A DNA stretch of 49,624 nucleotides from Spirochaetales bacterium (GTDB taxonomy: Bacteria; Spirochaetota; Spirochaetia; Treponematales; UBA12059), in assembly GCA_016926955.1 (NCBI GenBank), contig JAFGNN010000075.1, forward strand, positions 1 to 49,624, in the 5' to 3' direction. Positions within the stretch are counted from its first letter, which is position 1; each line of letters begins with the position of its first letter. Under the pieces are notes generated by a model. The model was not told the DNA's origin. It saw only the letters and a list, made by a program, of their open reading frames with translations, and ran no database searches. Of the stretch, positions 17,963 through 25,033 are shown piece after piece. The position numbers were made by a program, and so were the translations under genes.

Positions 17963-17968
17963 ATATCA

Positions 17969-18045
17969 GAAGAAACCACAGAGGCACGGAGACAAGAGGG
18001 AGAATAAGAGAAGGAACAAAATAGAAGATTCGGAACAGCGATAAA
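17969..18045. repeat. single-arm copy of the purine-rich dispersed repeat
   Basis: AACCACAGAGGCACGGAGAC and the following G/A-rich tract fill the gap between the KAS-like and CoA-transferase genes. Only one arm is present. No promoter or terminator is evident in it. Confidence 0.75.
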
Positions 18046-18102
18046 ATGCGATGTGAAGCGGGTTCAGGCGAGGCAATAGAAATCAAGAGCGGGAGGAAGG
18101 AT

Positions 18103-19413
18103 ATGTCGAGGTGGGATGACGAATACAGGTCGCGCGTGAGGACGATCGACGAGGCGATCAGTTGCATCGAGTCGGGTTTCGACGTGGTGGTCGGGCAGTG
18201 CGCGAGCGAGCCCCAGGGCACCATGGCCCGCTTGCACACGCTCGCGCCGGCGGTGCGCGATGTCCGGGTATTCTCGGTGCTTACCCTCAAGCCCTATGAC
18301 TTCTACATGAAACCGGAGATGCAAGGCCATTTCGAACTGGCGAGCTGGTTCCACGCGCCGGGCTCGCGCGCGGCCCTCAAGGCAGGCACGGGTACGGTCA
18401 CTTTCGTGCCGAACATGCTGCACCGCGCGGCGAGCGACCGCATCCACGCCCGGCCGCCCGAGGTTTTCATCGGCACCTGCACGCCGCCGGACAAGCACGG
18501 CTTCGTCTCGCTCTCGCTCGGCATCACCTACGAGAAGGACATACTCGAGAAAGCCCGCCACGTGATCCTCGAGGTGAACCCGAGGCTCCCGCGGACGCTG
18601 GGCGATACGCACCTCCACGTGTCGCGGGTCACCTATTTCGTCGAACACGAGCAGGAAGTGCCGTCCCTTCCCTCGCCGGAGCCTTCCGCCGTCGACCTCC
18701 GCATCGGATCGTACATCGCGGACCTGATCGAGGACGGTTCGACCATCCAGCTCGGCATCGGCGGCATCCCGAACGCCGCCGCGCTCGCGCTCAAGGGCAA
18801 GAAGGACCTGGGCGTGCACACCGAGATGTTCGTCGACTCCATGATGGAGCTCTACGAGCTGGGCGTGATCACGAACTCGCGCAAGGCGCTCAAGAAGGAC
18901 AAGTTCATCGCCACCTTCGCCTTCGGCAGCCGCAGGCTCTACGACTGGCTCGACGACAACGTCGCGGTCGAATTCCAGCGCGGCTCCTGGGTGAACGATC
19001 CGGGGGTGGTCGCCCGGAACTCGCGCATGGTCTCCATAAACACCTGCCTTTCGGTCGATTTCACGGGTCAGGTGGCCAGCGAATCCATCGGCACGAGCCA
19101 GTATTCCGGCACGGGCGGGCAGTCGGACACGGCGCAGGGGGCGGTGGCGGGCTTCGACGGGCTCGGCAAGTCCATCATCGCCTGCTACGCCACCGCGAAG
19201 AACGGAACCCTCAGCACCATAGTCCCGACGCTCGCCGAAGGAAGCGCCGTCACCCTGCACCGCTCTTTCGTCGACCACGTGGTGACGGAATACGGCGTCG
19301 CGAAGCTGCGCGGACGCACCGTCAAGGAGCGGACCCAGGCCCTGATAGCCGTGGCCGCGCCCGAATTCCGCGAGGAGCTCAAGGCCAAGGCCCGAGCGCT
19401 CGGCTATGCATGA
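18103..19413 (+). CDS. acetyl-CoA hydrolase/transferase family CoA-transferase
   Basis: 436 aa. It matches the family of 4-hydroxybutyrate or butyryl-CoA:acetate CoA-transferases. It has a CoA-binding Gly-rich loop QLGIGGIPNAA, the catalytic Glu in HTEMFVDS, the GTGGQSDTAQGA segment, and the C-terminal VTEYGVAKLRGRT block. It would move CoA between acetate and a short-chain acid, activating an imported acid or recovering acetate. The start at 18103 has GGGAGGAAGG just upstream; 19 extra in-frame codons run into repeat-derived DNA and lack a ribosome site. It lies between the KAS-like gene and the thiolase. Confidence 0.9.
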   Translation: MSRWDDEYRSRVRTIDEAISCIESGFDVVVGQCASEPQGTMARLHTLAPAVRDVRVFSVLTLKPYDFYMKPEMQGHFELASWFHAPGSRAALKAGTGTVTFVPNMLHRAASDRIHARPPEVFIGTCTPPDKHGFVSLSLGITYEKDILEKARHVILEVNPRLPRTLGDTHLHVSRVTYFVEHEQEVPSLPSPEPSAVDLRIGSYIADLIEDGSTIQLGIGGIPNAAALALKGKKDLGVHTEMFVDSMMELYELGVITNSRKALKKDKFIATFAFGSRRLYDWLDDNVAVEFQRGSWVNDPGVVARNSRMVSINTCLSVDFTGQVASESIGTSQYSGTGGQSDTAQGAVAGFDGLGKSIIACYATAKNGTLSTIVPTLAEGSAVTLHRSFVDHVVTEYGVAKLRGRTVKERTQALIAVAAPEFREELKAKARALGYA

Positions 19414-19459
19414 CCGGGCGCACGCGGGAATCGGCAAGCGCCGCCGAAGACGTTTTTCA

Positions 19460-19488
19460 TTGACCACGGTCATTGACCGTAGTTTAAT
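19460..19488 (+). promoter_or_regulatory. thiolase promoter with embedded palindromic operator
   Basis: TTGACC (19460-19465), a 17-bp spacer and TTTAAT (19483-19488) form a good sigma-70 promoter. The spacer holds the perfect palindrome ACGGTCATTGACCGT (19466-19480). Together with the -35 this gives three alternating half-sites TGACC, GGTCA and TGACC (19461-19478). A protein bound here would occlude RNA polymerase. The double-TetR protein encoded nearby is the obvious candidate. Confidence 0.7.
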
Positions 19489-19518
19489 GGATGGCAGAGA
19501 GGATCCGAGGAGGTTACC

Positions 19519-20778
19519 GTGAGCATGACCAGCATAGTCGGCGCCTACAACACCAAGTTCGGCAGCTTCGTGCAGAAGAACAGGGAGACCGGCGAGGTCA
19601 CCGACCTCAAGAGCATCTACGAGCTCTTCATCGAAGCCGGCCGCGGAGCCCTGGCCGACGCGGGCGTCTCCGCGAAGGACGTGGACGGCGTATGGACCGG
19701 ATCCTGCGCGCCCGGGCTCTTCGCCAACCAGGAGCATATCGGGGCCATCGGCGCGGAAATCGATCCCGAAGGCCTTCGCTTCAAGATGATGACGCGCCTC
19801 GAGGCGGCCTGCGCCTCGGGTTCCGTCGCCCTGTACAACGCCGTCTACGCCGTCGAGTCCGGCCGCGCCAGGGTGGCGCTGGTGCTCGGCGTCGAGAAGA
19901 TGAACCTGCTCAACACCAAGGGCGTCACCCACGCGCTGGCAACCTGCTCGTACTGGCCCGAGGAGGGCGGCACGGGCATGAGCTTCCCCGCCCTGTTCGC
20001 CGAATACGCAAAGGGCTACCAAGCGAAGTACGGCCTTTCCGACACCGAGCTCGCGCGCCAGCTTGCCCACGTCGCGGCGCTCTGCTACCGGAACGGCCTC
20101 GACAATCCGCTGGCCCACTTCGGCAAGGGCAGCCCCGCGGACAAGCTCCAGCTCGTCACCGCGGAGGCCATCCTCGGCCTTCCCGAGGAGAAGAATCCAA
20201 TGATCGCCGCGCCGCTCAGGCTCCACGACTGCTCGCTCGTGACCGACGGCGCCGCCGCCCTCGTCGTCATGCGCACCGACGACGCGAAGAAGGCCGGCAA
20301 GAAAGCCGTCGAGATCGCGGGCATCGGGCATGTCAACGAGCGGCTTGCCATCAGCGTGCGCCCGAACATGCATGAGCTTATGGCCGGCAAGGAAGCCGCG
20401 CGGCGCGCTTTCGCCGAGGCGAAGATGGGCATCGCCGACGTCCAGGTCGCGGAGGTGCACGACTGCTTCACGATCAACCAGATCCTCTGCACCGAGGCGA
20501 TCGGGCTGTCCAAGGACGGAACGGCCGGACTGGATTACGCCGAAGGCCGTTTCGGGCGCGACGATCCGAAATGCTCGGTCAACCTATCCGGCGGCCTCAA
20601 GGCCAAGGGCCATCCGGTCGGCGCAACCGGCGTCTCGATGCACGCATTGCTCTACAAGCAGCTGACCGGGGAGCCCATAGGCGCGACCCGCTCCACCGTC
20701 CCCGAAGCGGGCGTCAGCTTGAATGTCGGCGGCAGCGCCGTGACCAATTGCGTGACGGTGCTCAGAAGGGTTAAGTAA
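19519..20778 (+). CDS. thiolase family protein, SCP-x/acetyl-CoA acetyltransferase type
   Basis: 419 aa. Thiolase landmarks are the nucleophile in RLEAACASGSVAL, EVHDCFTINQ with the catalytic His of the HDC variant seen in SCP-x-like thiolases, and GGLKAKGHPVGATG near the C-terminus. It would cleave 3-ketoacyl-CoA to acetyl-CoA or run the reverse. I take the GTG at 19519, with GAGGAGG 5 nt upstream; an ATG two codons later is an alternative. Enzymes of this type often pair with a DUF35 OB-fold protein, but none is adjacent. It has its own operator-containing promoter. Its last ~34 bp are duplicated downstream. Confidence 0.88.
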   Translation: MSMTSIVGAYNTKFGSFVQKNRETGEVTDLKSIYELFIEAGRGALADAGVSAKDVDGVWTGSCAPGLFANQEHIGAIGAEIDPEGLRFKMMTRLEAACASGSVALYNAVYAVESGRARVALVLGVEKMNLLNTKGVTHALATCSYWPEEGGTGMSFPALFAEYAKGYQAKYGLSDTELARQLAHVAALCYRNGLDNPLAHFGKGSPADKLQLVTAEAILGLPEEKNPMIAAPLRLHDCSLVTDGAAALVVMRTDDAKKAGKKAVEIAGIGHVNERLAISVRPNMHELMAGKEAARRAFAEAKMGIADVQVAEVHDCFTINQILCTEAIGLSKDGTAGLDYAEGRFGRDDPKCSVNLSGGLKAKGHPVGATGVSMHALLYKQLTGEPIGATRSTVPEAGVSLNVGGSAVTNCVTVLRRVK

Positions 20779-20973
20779 GCGCCGTCTACCGGGACGCCGT
20801 CACGGCGCTCCTGTCAAATCGCCGAAGTCCATCCGGGCTTCGGCGCCGCGAGCGCTCCGCGCTCGCGCAATTGCGTGACGGTGCTCAGACGGGTTAAGTA
20901 AGCGCCGTCTACCGGGACGCCGTCACGGCGCTCCTGTCAAATCGCCGAAGCCCGGATGGGCTTCGGCGCCGCG
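20745..20973. repeat. 106-bp direct repeat including the thiolase 3' end, with an inverted 10-bp core
   Basis: Bases 20745-20850 and 20868-20973 are near identical (period 123). The first 83 bp differ by one base and include the last codons and stop of the thiolase gene. Each copy contains a stem AGCGCCGT/ACGGCGCT and a stem GCCGAAG/CTTCGGC. The 10-bp loop of the second stem is TCCATCCGGG in copy 1 and CCCGGATGGG in copy 2, which is the reverse complement with one change. A palindrome CGCGAGCGC-TCC-GCGCTCGCG (20847-20867) abuts copy 2. The 329-bp gap 20779-21107 holds this and a terminator-like hairpin; no gene is seen. Confidence 0.92.
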
Positions 20974-21049
20974 CCGCGTGAAGCTAGCGTTACCGCAGCC
21001 CCAAGATGACGGCGCTGCCCGGACCATCCCGGGTCGTGCCGCTTTCCAT

Positions 21050-21086
21050 GAAGAAGGCCGTCCGCGACGCGCGTGCGGCCTTCTTC
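21050..21086. terminator. bidirectional hairpin between convergent thiolase and DUF4097 genes
   Basis: Perfect 11-bp arms GAAGAAGGCCG and CGGCCTTCTTC with a 15-nt loop. Only a short pyrimidine-rich tail follows on each strand, so it is an atypical intrinsic terminator. Confidence 0.55.
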
Positions 21087-21107
21087 GATCCCGGATCGGT
21101 ACGACGC

Positions 21108-22400
21108 TTACCAGTCCACCTGGATGTCGCCCGAGGCGGTCTTGATCTCGAGGGCCGGGCCGCCCCCGCCGAGAACGAGCTCGCCGCGTCGCCCCCTCCC
21201 GCCTTCCATCTTCAGGTCCCCGGACACGGTTGACCACCGCACGAGCGCGTCGACATCCGATGGCAGATCCACGCTGACGTCTCCCGATACCGTCGAAATC
21301 TCGGCTCCCGCGAACCCGCGGGTACAGTCAAGCTCGACAGATCCGGACGAGGCGCCGACCGTCACCGGCCCGCCGGCCCCGGAAACGTCCACATCGCCGG
21401 AAATGGCCCGCGCCGCAGCGCGGCCGCCGCACTCCTCGATGCCCACCGAACCGCTCGCCGATTCGCCGGCGGCGTCCCCGCCGACGCGTTCGAGCACGAT
21501 ATCCCCCGACGCGCTGCGGGCGGCTGCGCTGCCCGCGATGCCCTCGGCGCGGATGTCGCCTGATGCGGTCCTGACGGCCAGGGTGCCGCATTCCTCGACC
21601 TCGACGTCGCCGGAAAGCGTCACGACCGACAAGCCCCCCGCGCAGGATCTCGCCGAGACGTCGCCGGACGTGGTCTCGACCTCGAGATCGCAATCGACGC
21701 CTTCGAGGGTCACATCGCCGGATTTGGCGACGACGCGGGCACGGTCCAGCGAGGCAGGCAGCTCGAGCGTGATTTCGGAAGCGCCGCGACCGCGTTCCGG
21801 CCTCTCGATGATGGACAATTCGCCCCCGTCGGTCTCGAAACTGAAATCGACGGAACCGCGCTTTCCGCGCGCGACGAAACGCGCTTCCGCTCGCGTTGAC
21901 GGCAAGACGCGGATTTCGGCCGAAAGCGCCTTCAGATCGATCGCCTCGAGTCCCTCGCCGGGAAAGACCTTCTCGAGCTCCCCTTCGGCGTAGCGCTCGT
22001 CGTCGCGTGGACCGGAGCGACCGAGGTCCAGGTCGAAGTCCAGGTCGATGTCGAGATGATCGAGCTTTTCTTCTATCGTACCGAGCGCCTCGCGCAGCCG
22101 GGCTCCGAGTCCGGAAAGTCCTCCCCTGCCGCGCCGAGGCCGTCGGGGCGTTTCATCGCCCCCTGCCCCGCCCGCATCGCCGCCTCGCTTCTCCCGCGCG
22201 CCCTTGCCATCGAGAAGCTCGTCGGCAAGATCCTCGGGCGCGACCAGGCCGGAGACGAGTTCTTCCTCGGTCGACTCGGGATGCCGTTCGCGCAGGTCGT
22301 CGATGTGGCTTTCCATTTCGCGAACGAAATCGTCTCGCTCGGATCCTTCCATCACGCCGAGCGAGGCGCTCAGTTTTTCAAGGTATTCGCGCGCGTTCAT
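21108..22400 (-). CDS. HAAS-domain plus DUF4097 beta-helix protein
   Basis: 430 aa. Residues ~1-65 form the HAAS signalling domain (AREYLEKLSASLG, EMESHIDDLRERHPE, EEELVSGLVAPEDLADEL), known to pair with PadR regulators. A charged linker follows with an acidic LDIDLDFDLDL stretch. Residues ~190-430 are a DUF4097-type right-handed beta-helix with at least nine SGDV/SGDI/SGSV turn repeats. No signal peptide or membrane segment is evident, unlike many relatives, which usually carry transmembrane helices. It overlaps padR by ATGA. Its role is probably sensing or scaffolding in an envelope-stress response; the exact function is unknown. Confidence 0.85.
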   Translation of the reverse strand: MNAREYLEKLSASLGVMEGSERDDFVREMESHIDDLRERHPESTEEELVSGLVAPEDLADELLDGKGAREKRGGDAGGAGGDETPRRPRRGRGGLSGLGARLREALGTIEEKLDHLDIDLDFDLDLGRSGPRDDERYAEGELEKVFPGEGLEAIDLKALSAEIRVLPSTRAEARFVARGKRGSVDFSFETDGGELSIIERPERGRGASEITLELPASLDRARVVAKSGDVTLEGVDCDLEVETTSGDVSARSCAGGLSVVTLSGDVEVEECGTLAVRTASGDIRAEGIAGSAAARSASGDIVLERVGGDAAGESASGSVGIEECGGRAAARAISGDVDVSGAGGPVTVGASSGSVELDCTRGFAGAEISTVSGDVSVDLPSDVDALVRWSTVSGDLKMEGGRGRRGELVLGGGGPALEIKTASGDIQVDW

Positions 22401-22756
22401 CGCGTGCCTCCTTCGATCCGCCGCAAGGCGGCAGCGTTGCGTTCGAATTCCTCGCGCATGGCGGCCAGCACGAGCTGGCCCGTCGGCGAGAGCCGGTAAT
22501 ACTTGCGCGGATGCCCCGTTTCGGGGGTGCTCCACGAAGACGCGAGGCTGCCCTCGCGCGTCATGCGCGCGAGCAAGGGATAGAGTGTCCCCTCCGAAAC
22601 CTCGAGCCCCGCCCGGGAGAGCGTCTCCATGATGTCGAGCCCGTAGCTCTCCTCCCGGGAAGCGAGCAGGCTGAGCGCGCAGAGGTCCAGGAAGCCTTTC
22701 CGGCTCTGCGAGCGCCACTTCTCCACGAGGGCCATGGCAGCGTCCATTTCATCCAT
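22397..22756 (-). CDS. PadR-family transcriptional regulator
   Basis: 119 aa winged-helix protein. It has the PadR core LCALSLLASREESYGLDIMETLSRAGLEVSEGTLYPLLARM followed by the wing (HPRKYYRLSPTGQ) and a C-terminal dimerisation helix. The start at 22756 has GAGGAG upstream; extensions to 23035 overlap another reading frame. PadR proteins next to HAAS proteins typically repress their own operon. A-T-rich DNA with TATG-N5-CATA symmetry at about 23019-23036, upstream of the small leader gene, is a possible PadR site. Confidence 0.9.
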   Translation of the reverse strand: MDEMDAAMALVEKWRSQSRKGFLDLCALSLLASREESYGLDIMETLSRAGLEVSEGTLYPLLARMTREGSLASSWSTPETGHPRKYYRLSPTGQLVLAAMREEFERNAAALRRIEGGTR

Positions 22757-22767
22757 GCTCAGCTCCT

Positions 22768-23007
22768 CTACCTGATTTCCGGCATGCGCCAGCGCGCGCA
22801 GAAGCCGTCCCTGAAATCCCTTGCCTCGGAAGGATCGGCTACCGTCCCTCCGGAGCCTCGCTCCTGCCCGTTCGGCGCCGCGGCGCCCTCGGCCACGCCC
22901 GCCGGTTCGGCCCGCGCGAGCTCCCGCCTGAACGCCAGGGTCGCCGCGTACAAAGCGCGCGCGAGCCCTCCGGCGTTCGAAGCCGTCGTCGTCGAAACAC
23001 TTCGCAT
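22768..23007 (-). CDS. small hypothetical protein leading the padR operon
   Basis: 79 aa, not recognised. The evidence for it is a GGAGG ribosome site 6 nt before its ATG, position directly behind an A-T-rich promoter-like stretch, and an 11-nt gap to padR. It is Ala/Arg/Glu-rich with one helical stretch (GLARALYAATLAFRRELARAEP) and ends RDGFCARWRMPEIR. It could be a real small protein or a translated leader that couples to padR. Confidence 0.5.
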   Translation of the reverse strand: MRSVSTTTASNAGGLARALYAATLAFRRELARAEPAGVAEGAAAPNGQERGSGGTVADPSEARDFRDGFCARWRMPEIR

Positions 23008-23080
23008 GACAACCTCCAAATATCTTGCTATGCAATACATAATATTAAAGCCGCCAGCGGTCAAGCAAAATCGACGAGCC

Positions 23081-23111
23081 GAAAAAAAATACGCCCGTGT
23101 CGCAACGGGCG
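23081..23111 (-). terminator. intrinsic terminator of the GIDE-domain gene
   Basis: On the minus strand, the stem CGCCCGT/ACGGGCG with a 6-nt loop is followed by TATTTTTTTTC. It begins about 25 nt after the stop codon at 23137. This is one of only two classical U-tract terminators that I find in the window. Confidence 0.88.
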
Positions 23112-23136
23112 GATGCGGGGACGCGAGGGAACGGAC

Positions 23137-23937
23137 TCAGCGCCGGGCGACCATGCCCGCGATGGCAAGGGCGGCGCCGACGACAAGACCGACGGCGGCA
23201 GCGACGCGGAAGCCGACGGCGGCCTTGCGCGCGGAACCGAGGATGGCTTCTTCCGATCGGACGGAAACGAGGAAGCGCCCCTTCTCCGGCTTTCGCACGA
23301 CCAGCGCTCCGCCCGAATCCGAAGCCTCGCCGAGCACGTAGAGCTCGCGTCCGGAGGGAATGCAGGTCTCCTCGAAGCGGTAACCGGTGGCGCGCCGGCC
23401 TCCCGGGAGCCCGGCGAGGGCGCCCAGCTCGATTGAAACCGATCCGACTCGCAGGGAGCCGGGTCGCGAACCGGCCTCGTGTCTCGAGAAGGTCTTCTCC
23501 GCTTCGACGCTGGCGCCGCGCGGGTCAAGGAGCACGCCGCCCGAGGCGTCCTCGATCCGGAAGGGCGGTTCGCGGCGTATCCTCGACACCACATCGGAGC
23601 CGCTGCGCGTTCGGCGTTCCCGTCTTCCCTCGCGCTCCTCCCAGTACTCCTCCTCCCAGAGGCGGGTGGCGACGCATTCGTACCAGACGCAATCCGTTCC
23701 CGAGTACTCCGCGCGGAGCGGCTCGACGGCTACAGCGCGGCCCTTCAGCTCGACCGGCCGGTTGAAGGCGCCCGCTCCGATCTCCGCGGCGACCGCCCTG
23801 GATAGTTCCCCAAGCTCCGCCGCCGAGCTCGTCTCGGTGGAGGCGATGTCGTATGCCTTGCGCCCCTTCGAGCCGCCGACCAGGAAGAAGACGAGGGCCA
23901 GGGCGAGCGAGACTCCGGCGCCGACGAAATAGCCCAT
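23137..23937 (-). CDS. GIDE-domain (MULAN-like) membrane protein
   Basis: 266 aa. An N-terminal membrane helix (~2-22) and a C-terminal one (~240-262) flank a GIDE-type domain. Landmarks are PVELKGRAVAVEPLRAEYSGTDCVWYECVATR near the N-terminal third, FRIEDASGGVLLDP in the middle, and RFEETCIPSGRELYVLGEA towards the end. Eukaryotic relatives are MUL1/MULAN ubiquitin ligases; bacterial copies lack the RING and have no known function. The start at 23937 has GGAGG 6 nt upstream; a 19-codon N-terminal extension lacks one. It is transcribed divergently from the TatD-like gene. Confidence 0.8.
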   Translation of the reverse strand: MGYFVGAGVSLALALVFFLVGGSKGRKAYDIASTETSSAAELGELSRAVAAEIGAGAFNRPVELKGRAVAVEPLRAEYSGTDCVWYECVATRLWEEEYWEEREGRRERRTRSGSDVVSRIRREPPFRIEDASGGVLLDPRGASVEAEKTFSRHEAGSRPGSLRVGSVSIELGALAGLPGGRRATGYRFEETCIPSGRELYVLGEASDSGGALVVRKPEKGRFLVSVRSEEAILGSARKAAVGFRVAAAVGLVVGAALAIAGMVARR

Positions 23938-24039
23938 TGCGATCCTCCACGGAGATGTTGTCCTACGGCGAAAGTATCGCGTCGGAAAGCCCATCGCGCC
24001 AGATCAATGGATGGAGACCCTCCGACGCGGCGGCGACGC

Positions 24040-24068
24040 TTGCCGTCGCGCGCGGGCGCGGCTATGTT
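24040..24068 (+). promoter_or_regulatory. promoter of the TatD-like gene (near-leaderless)
   Basis: TTGCCG (24040-24045), a 17-bp spacer and TATGTT (24063-24068) lie 9 nt before the ATG at 24078. No Shine-Dalgarno is present. Confidence 0.6.
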
Positions 24069-24077
24069 CGAAGTCTG

Positions 24078-24878
24078 ATGACGAAGGCTCCAGACGCCCA
24101 CCTCCACCTTTTCGACCTCGAGTCGGCGCTGCCCGGCTCGGTAGCCACCCTGGCGGCGGAAGAGCGCTCGGGTCGCGGGCGCCGCCGGGCTTCGGCCTGC
24201 CACGATCGCGCGGAATTCGAGGCTACCGAAGCGTACCGGGCAAGGGGCCTGTCCTTCGATTTGAGTTTCGGCATCCACCCGCAAAACGCGGTATGGGACG
24301 ACGCGGAGTTCCTGGCATTGGTGGCAAACGAAGGGCGTATCGAGGCGATCGGCGAATGCGGCTTCGAGTTTTTCGGGGGCAGGCCCGAATGGACGAGAAC
24401 ACCCGAAACCGAGGGCCGACAGCGCGCCATCCTCGAGTTCCAGCTCGGCGTCGCGCGGGAGCGGGGCTTGCCGGTCATCGTCCACCAGCGGAAGGCGCTC
24501 GACCTGATATTCGCCTACGCGCGCGAATTCAGACGCCTGCCGGCCGTGGTGTTCCACGCCTGGTCGGGTCCACCGCGCGAAGCCGAATCGCTGCTCGCCA
24601 AGGGGATACGCGCCTTCTTCTCGTTCGGAACGCCCATCCTGAACGGCAACCGCAAGGCGGCGGCGTCCTGCGCGACGCTTCCCGGCAACGCCATCCTCCT
24701 CGAGACGGACGCCCCCTGGCAGCCTCCCCGGGGCGAGCGCGCCTGCCTGCCCGCGCACCTCGATCTGGTGCTCGAGGCGGCCGCGACCTTGCGCGGCGTC
24801 GCGCCGGAGCCGCTCGCAGAGCTCGTGCTGGGCAATTACGAGGCGGTTTACGGAGCGCCGCGCGAAAGACATCCCTGA
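24078..24878 (+). CDS. TatD-family metal-dependent hydrolase
   Basis: 266 aa TIM-barrel amidohydrolase. Metal ligands are all present: His8 and His10 (DAHLHLFD), Glu93 (GECGFEF), His136 (VIVHQRKA), His160 (VVFHAWSG) and Asp211 (LLETDAPW). TatD enzymes are 3'-5' DNA exonucleases or related hydrolases. This member is diverged; the usual GLD motif is GECGFEF. An extended ORF from 23853 is shadow sequence over the divergent gene and the promoter, and is rejected. After it come 149 bp of repeats (24879-25027) with no gene. Confidence 0.85.
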   Translation: MTKAPDAHLHLFDLESALPGSVATLAAEERSGRGRRRASACHDRAEFEATEAYRARGLSFDLSFGIHPQNAVWDDAEFLALVANEGRIEAIGECGFEFFGGRPEWTRTPETEGRQRAILEFQLGVARERGLPVIVHQRKALDLIFAYAREFRRLPAVVFHAWSGPPREAESLLAKGIRAFFSFGTPILNGNRKAAASCATLPGNAILLETDAPWQPPRGERACLPAHLDLVLEAAATLRGVAPEPLAELVLGNYEAVYGAPRERHP

Positions 24879-24910
24879 GGAGCCCGCAGACTTGAAGGAG
24901 CTCCGGCTCG

Positions 24911-25033
24911 GTCGCCGCGAAGGGCGCTAGGCAGACCGCCGAAGCGAAGCTTCGTCGCCTTCAAGGCGCCCGGTGGATCGACGAAGCGAAGATTCGTCGC
25001 CGCGAAGGGCGCTTCGCGCCCTTCGCGCTAGGC
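24911..25033. repeat. palindromic repeats downstream of the MCP gene, with duplicated stop region
   Basis: The segment at 24997-25033 (GTCGCCGCGAAGGGCGC, then TTCGCGCCCTTCGCGC, then TAGGC) recurs at 24911-24932 without the middle 16 bp. The first contains an 11-bp hairpin (25001-25011 with 25017-25027) directly after the MCP stop. Two near copies of CGAAGCGAAG-N-TTCGTCGCC lie between them. The outer copy thus repeats the MCP stop region with one hairpin arm missing. Confidence 0.8.

Noticed and set aside
18064-20460. Long minus-strand ORF (798 codons) opposite the CoA-transferase and thiolase
   Set aside because: Same antisense artefact; the plus-strand enzymes have full catalytic motifs and ribosome sites.
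16952-20778. Mevalonate-pathway HMG-CoA synthase plus thiolase
   Set aside because: The KAS-like protein aligns with FabH motifs, not with HMG-CoA synthase, and no DUF35 or HMG-CoA reductase gene is present.
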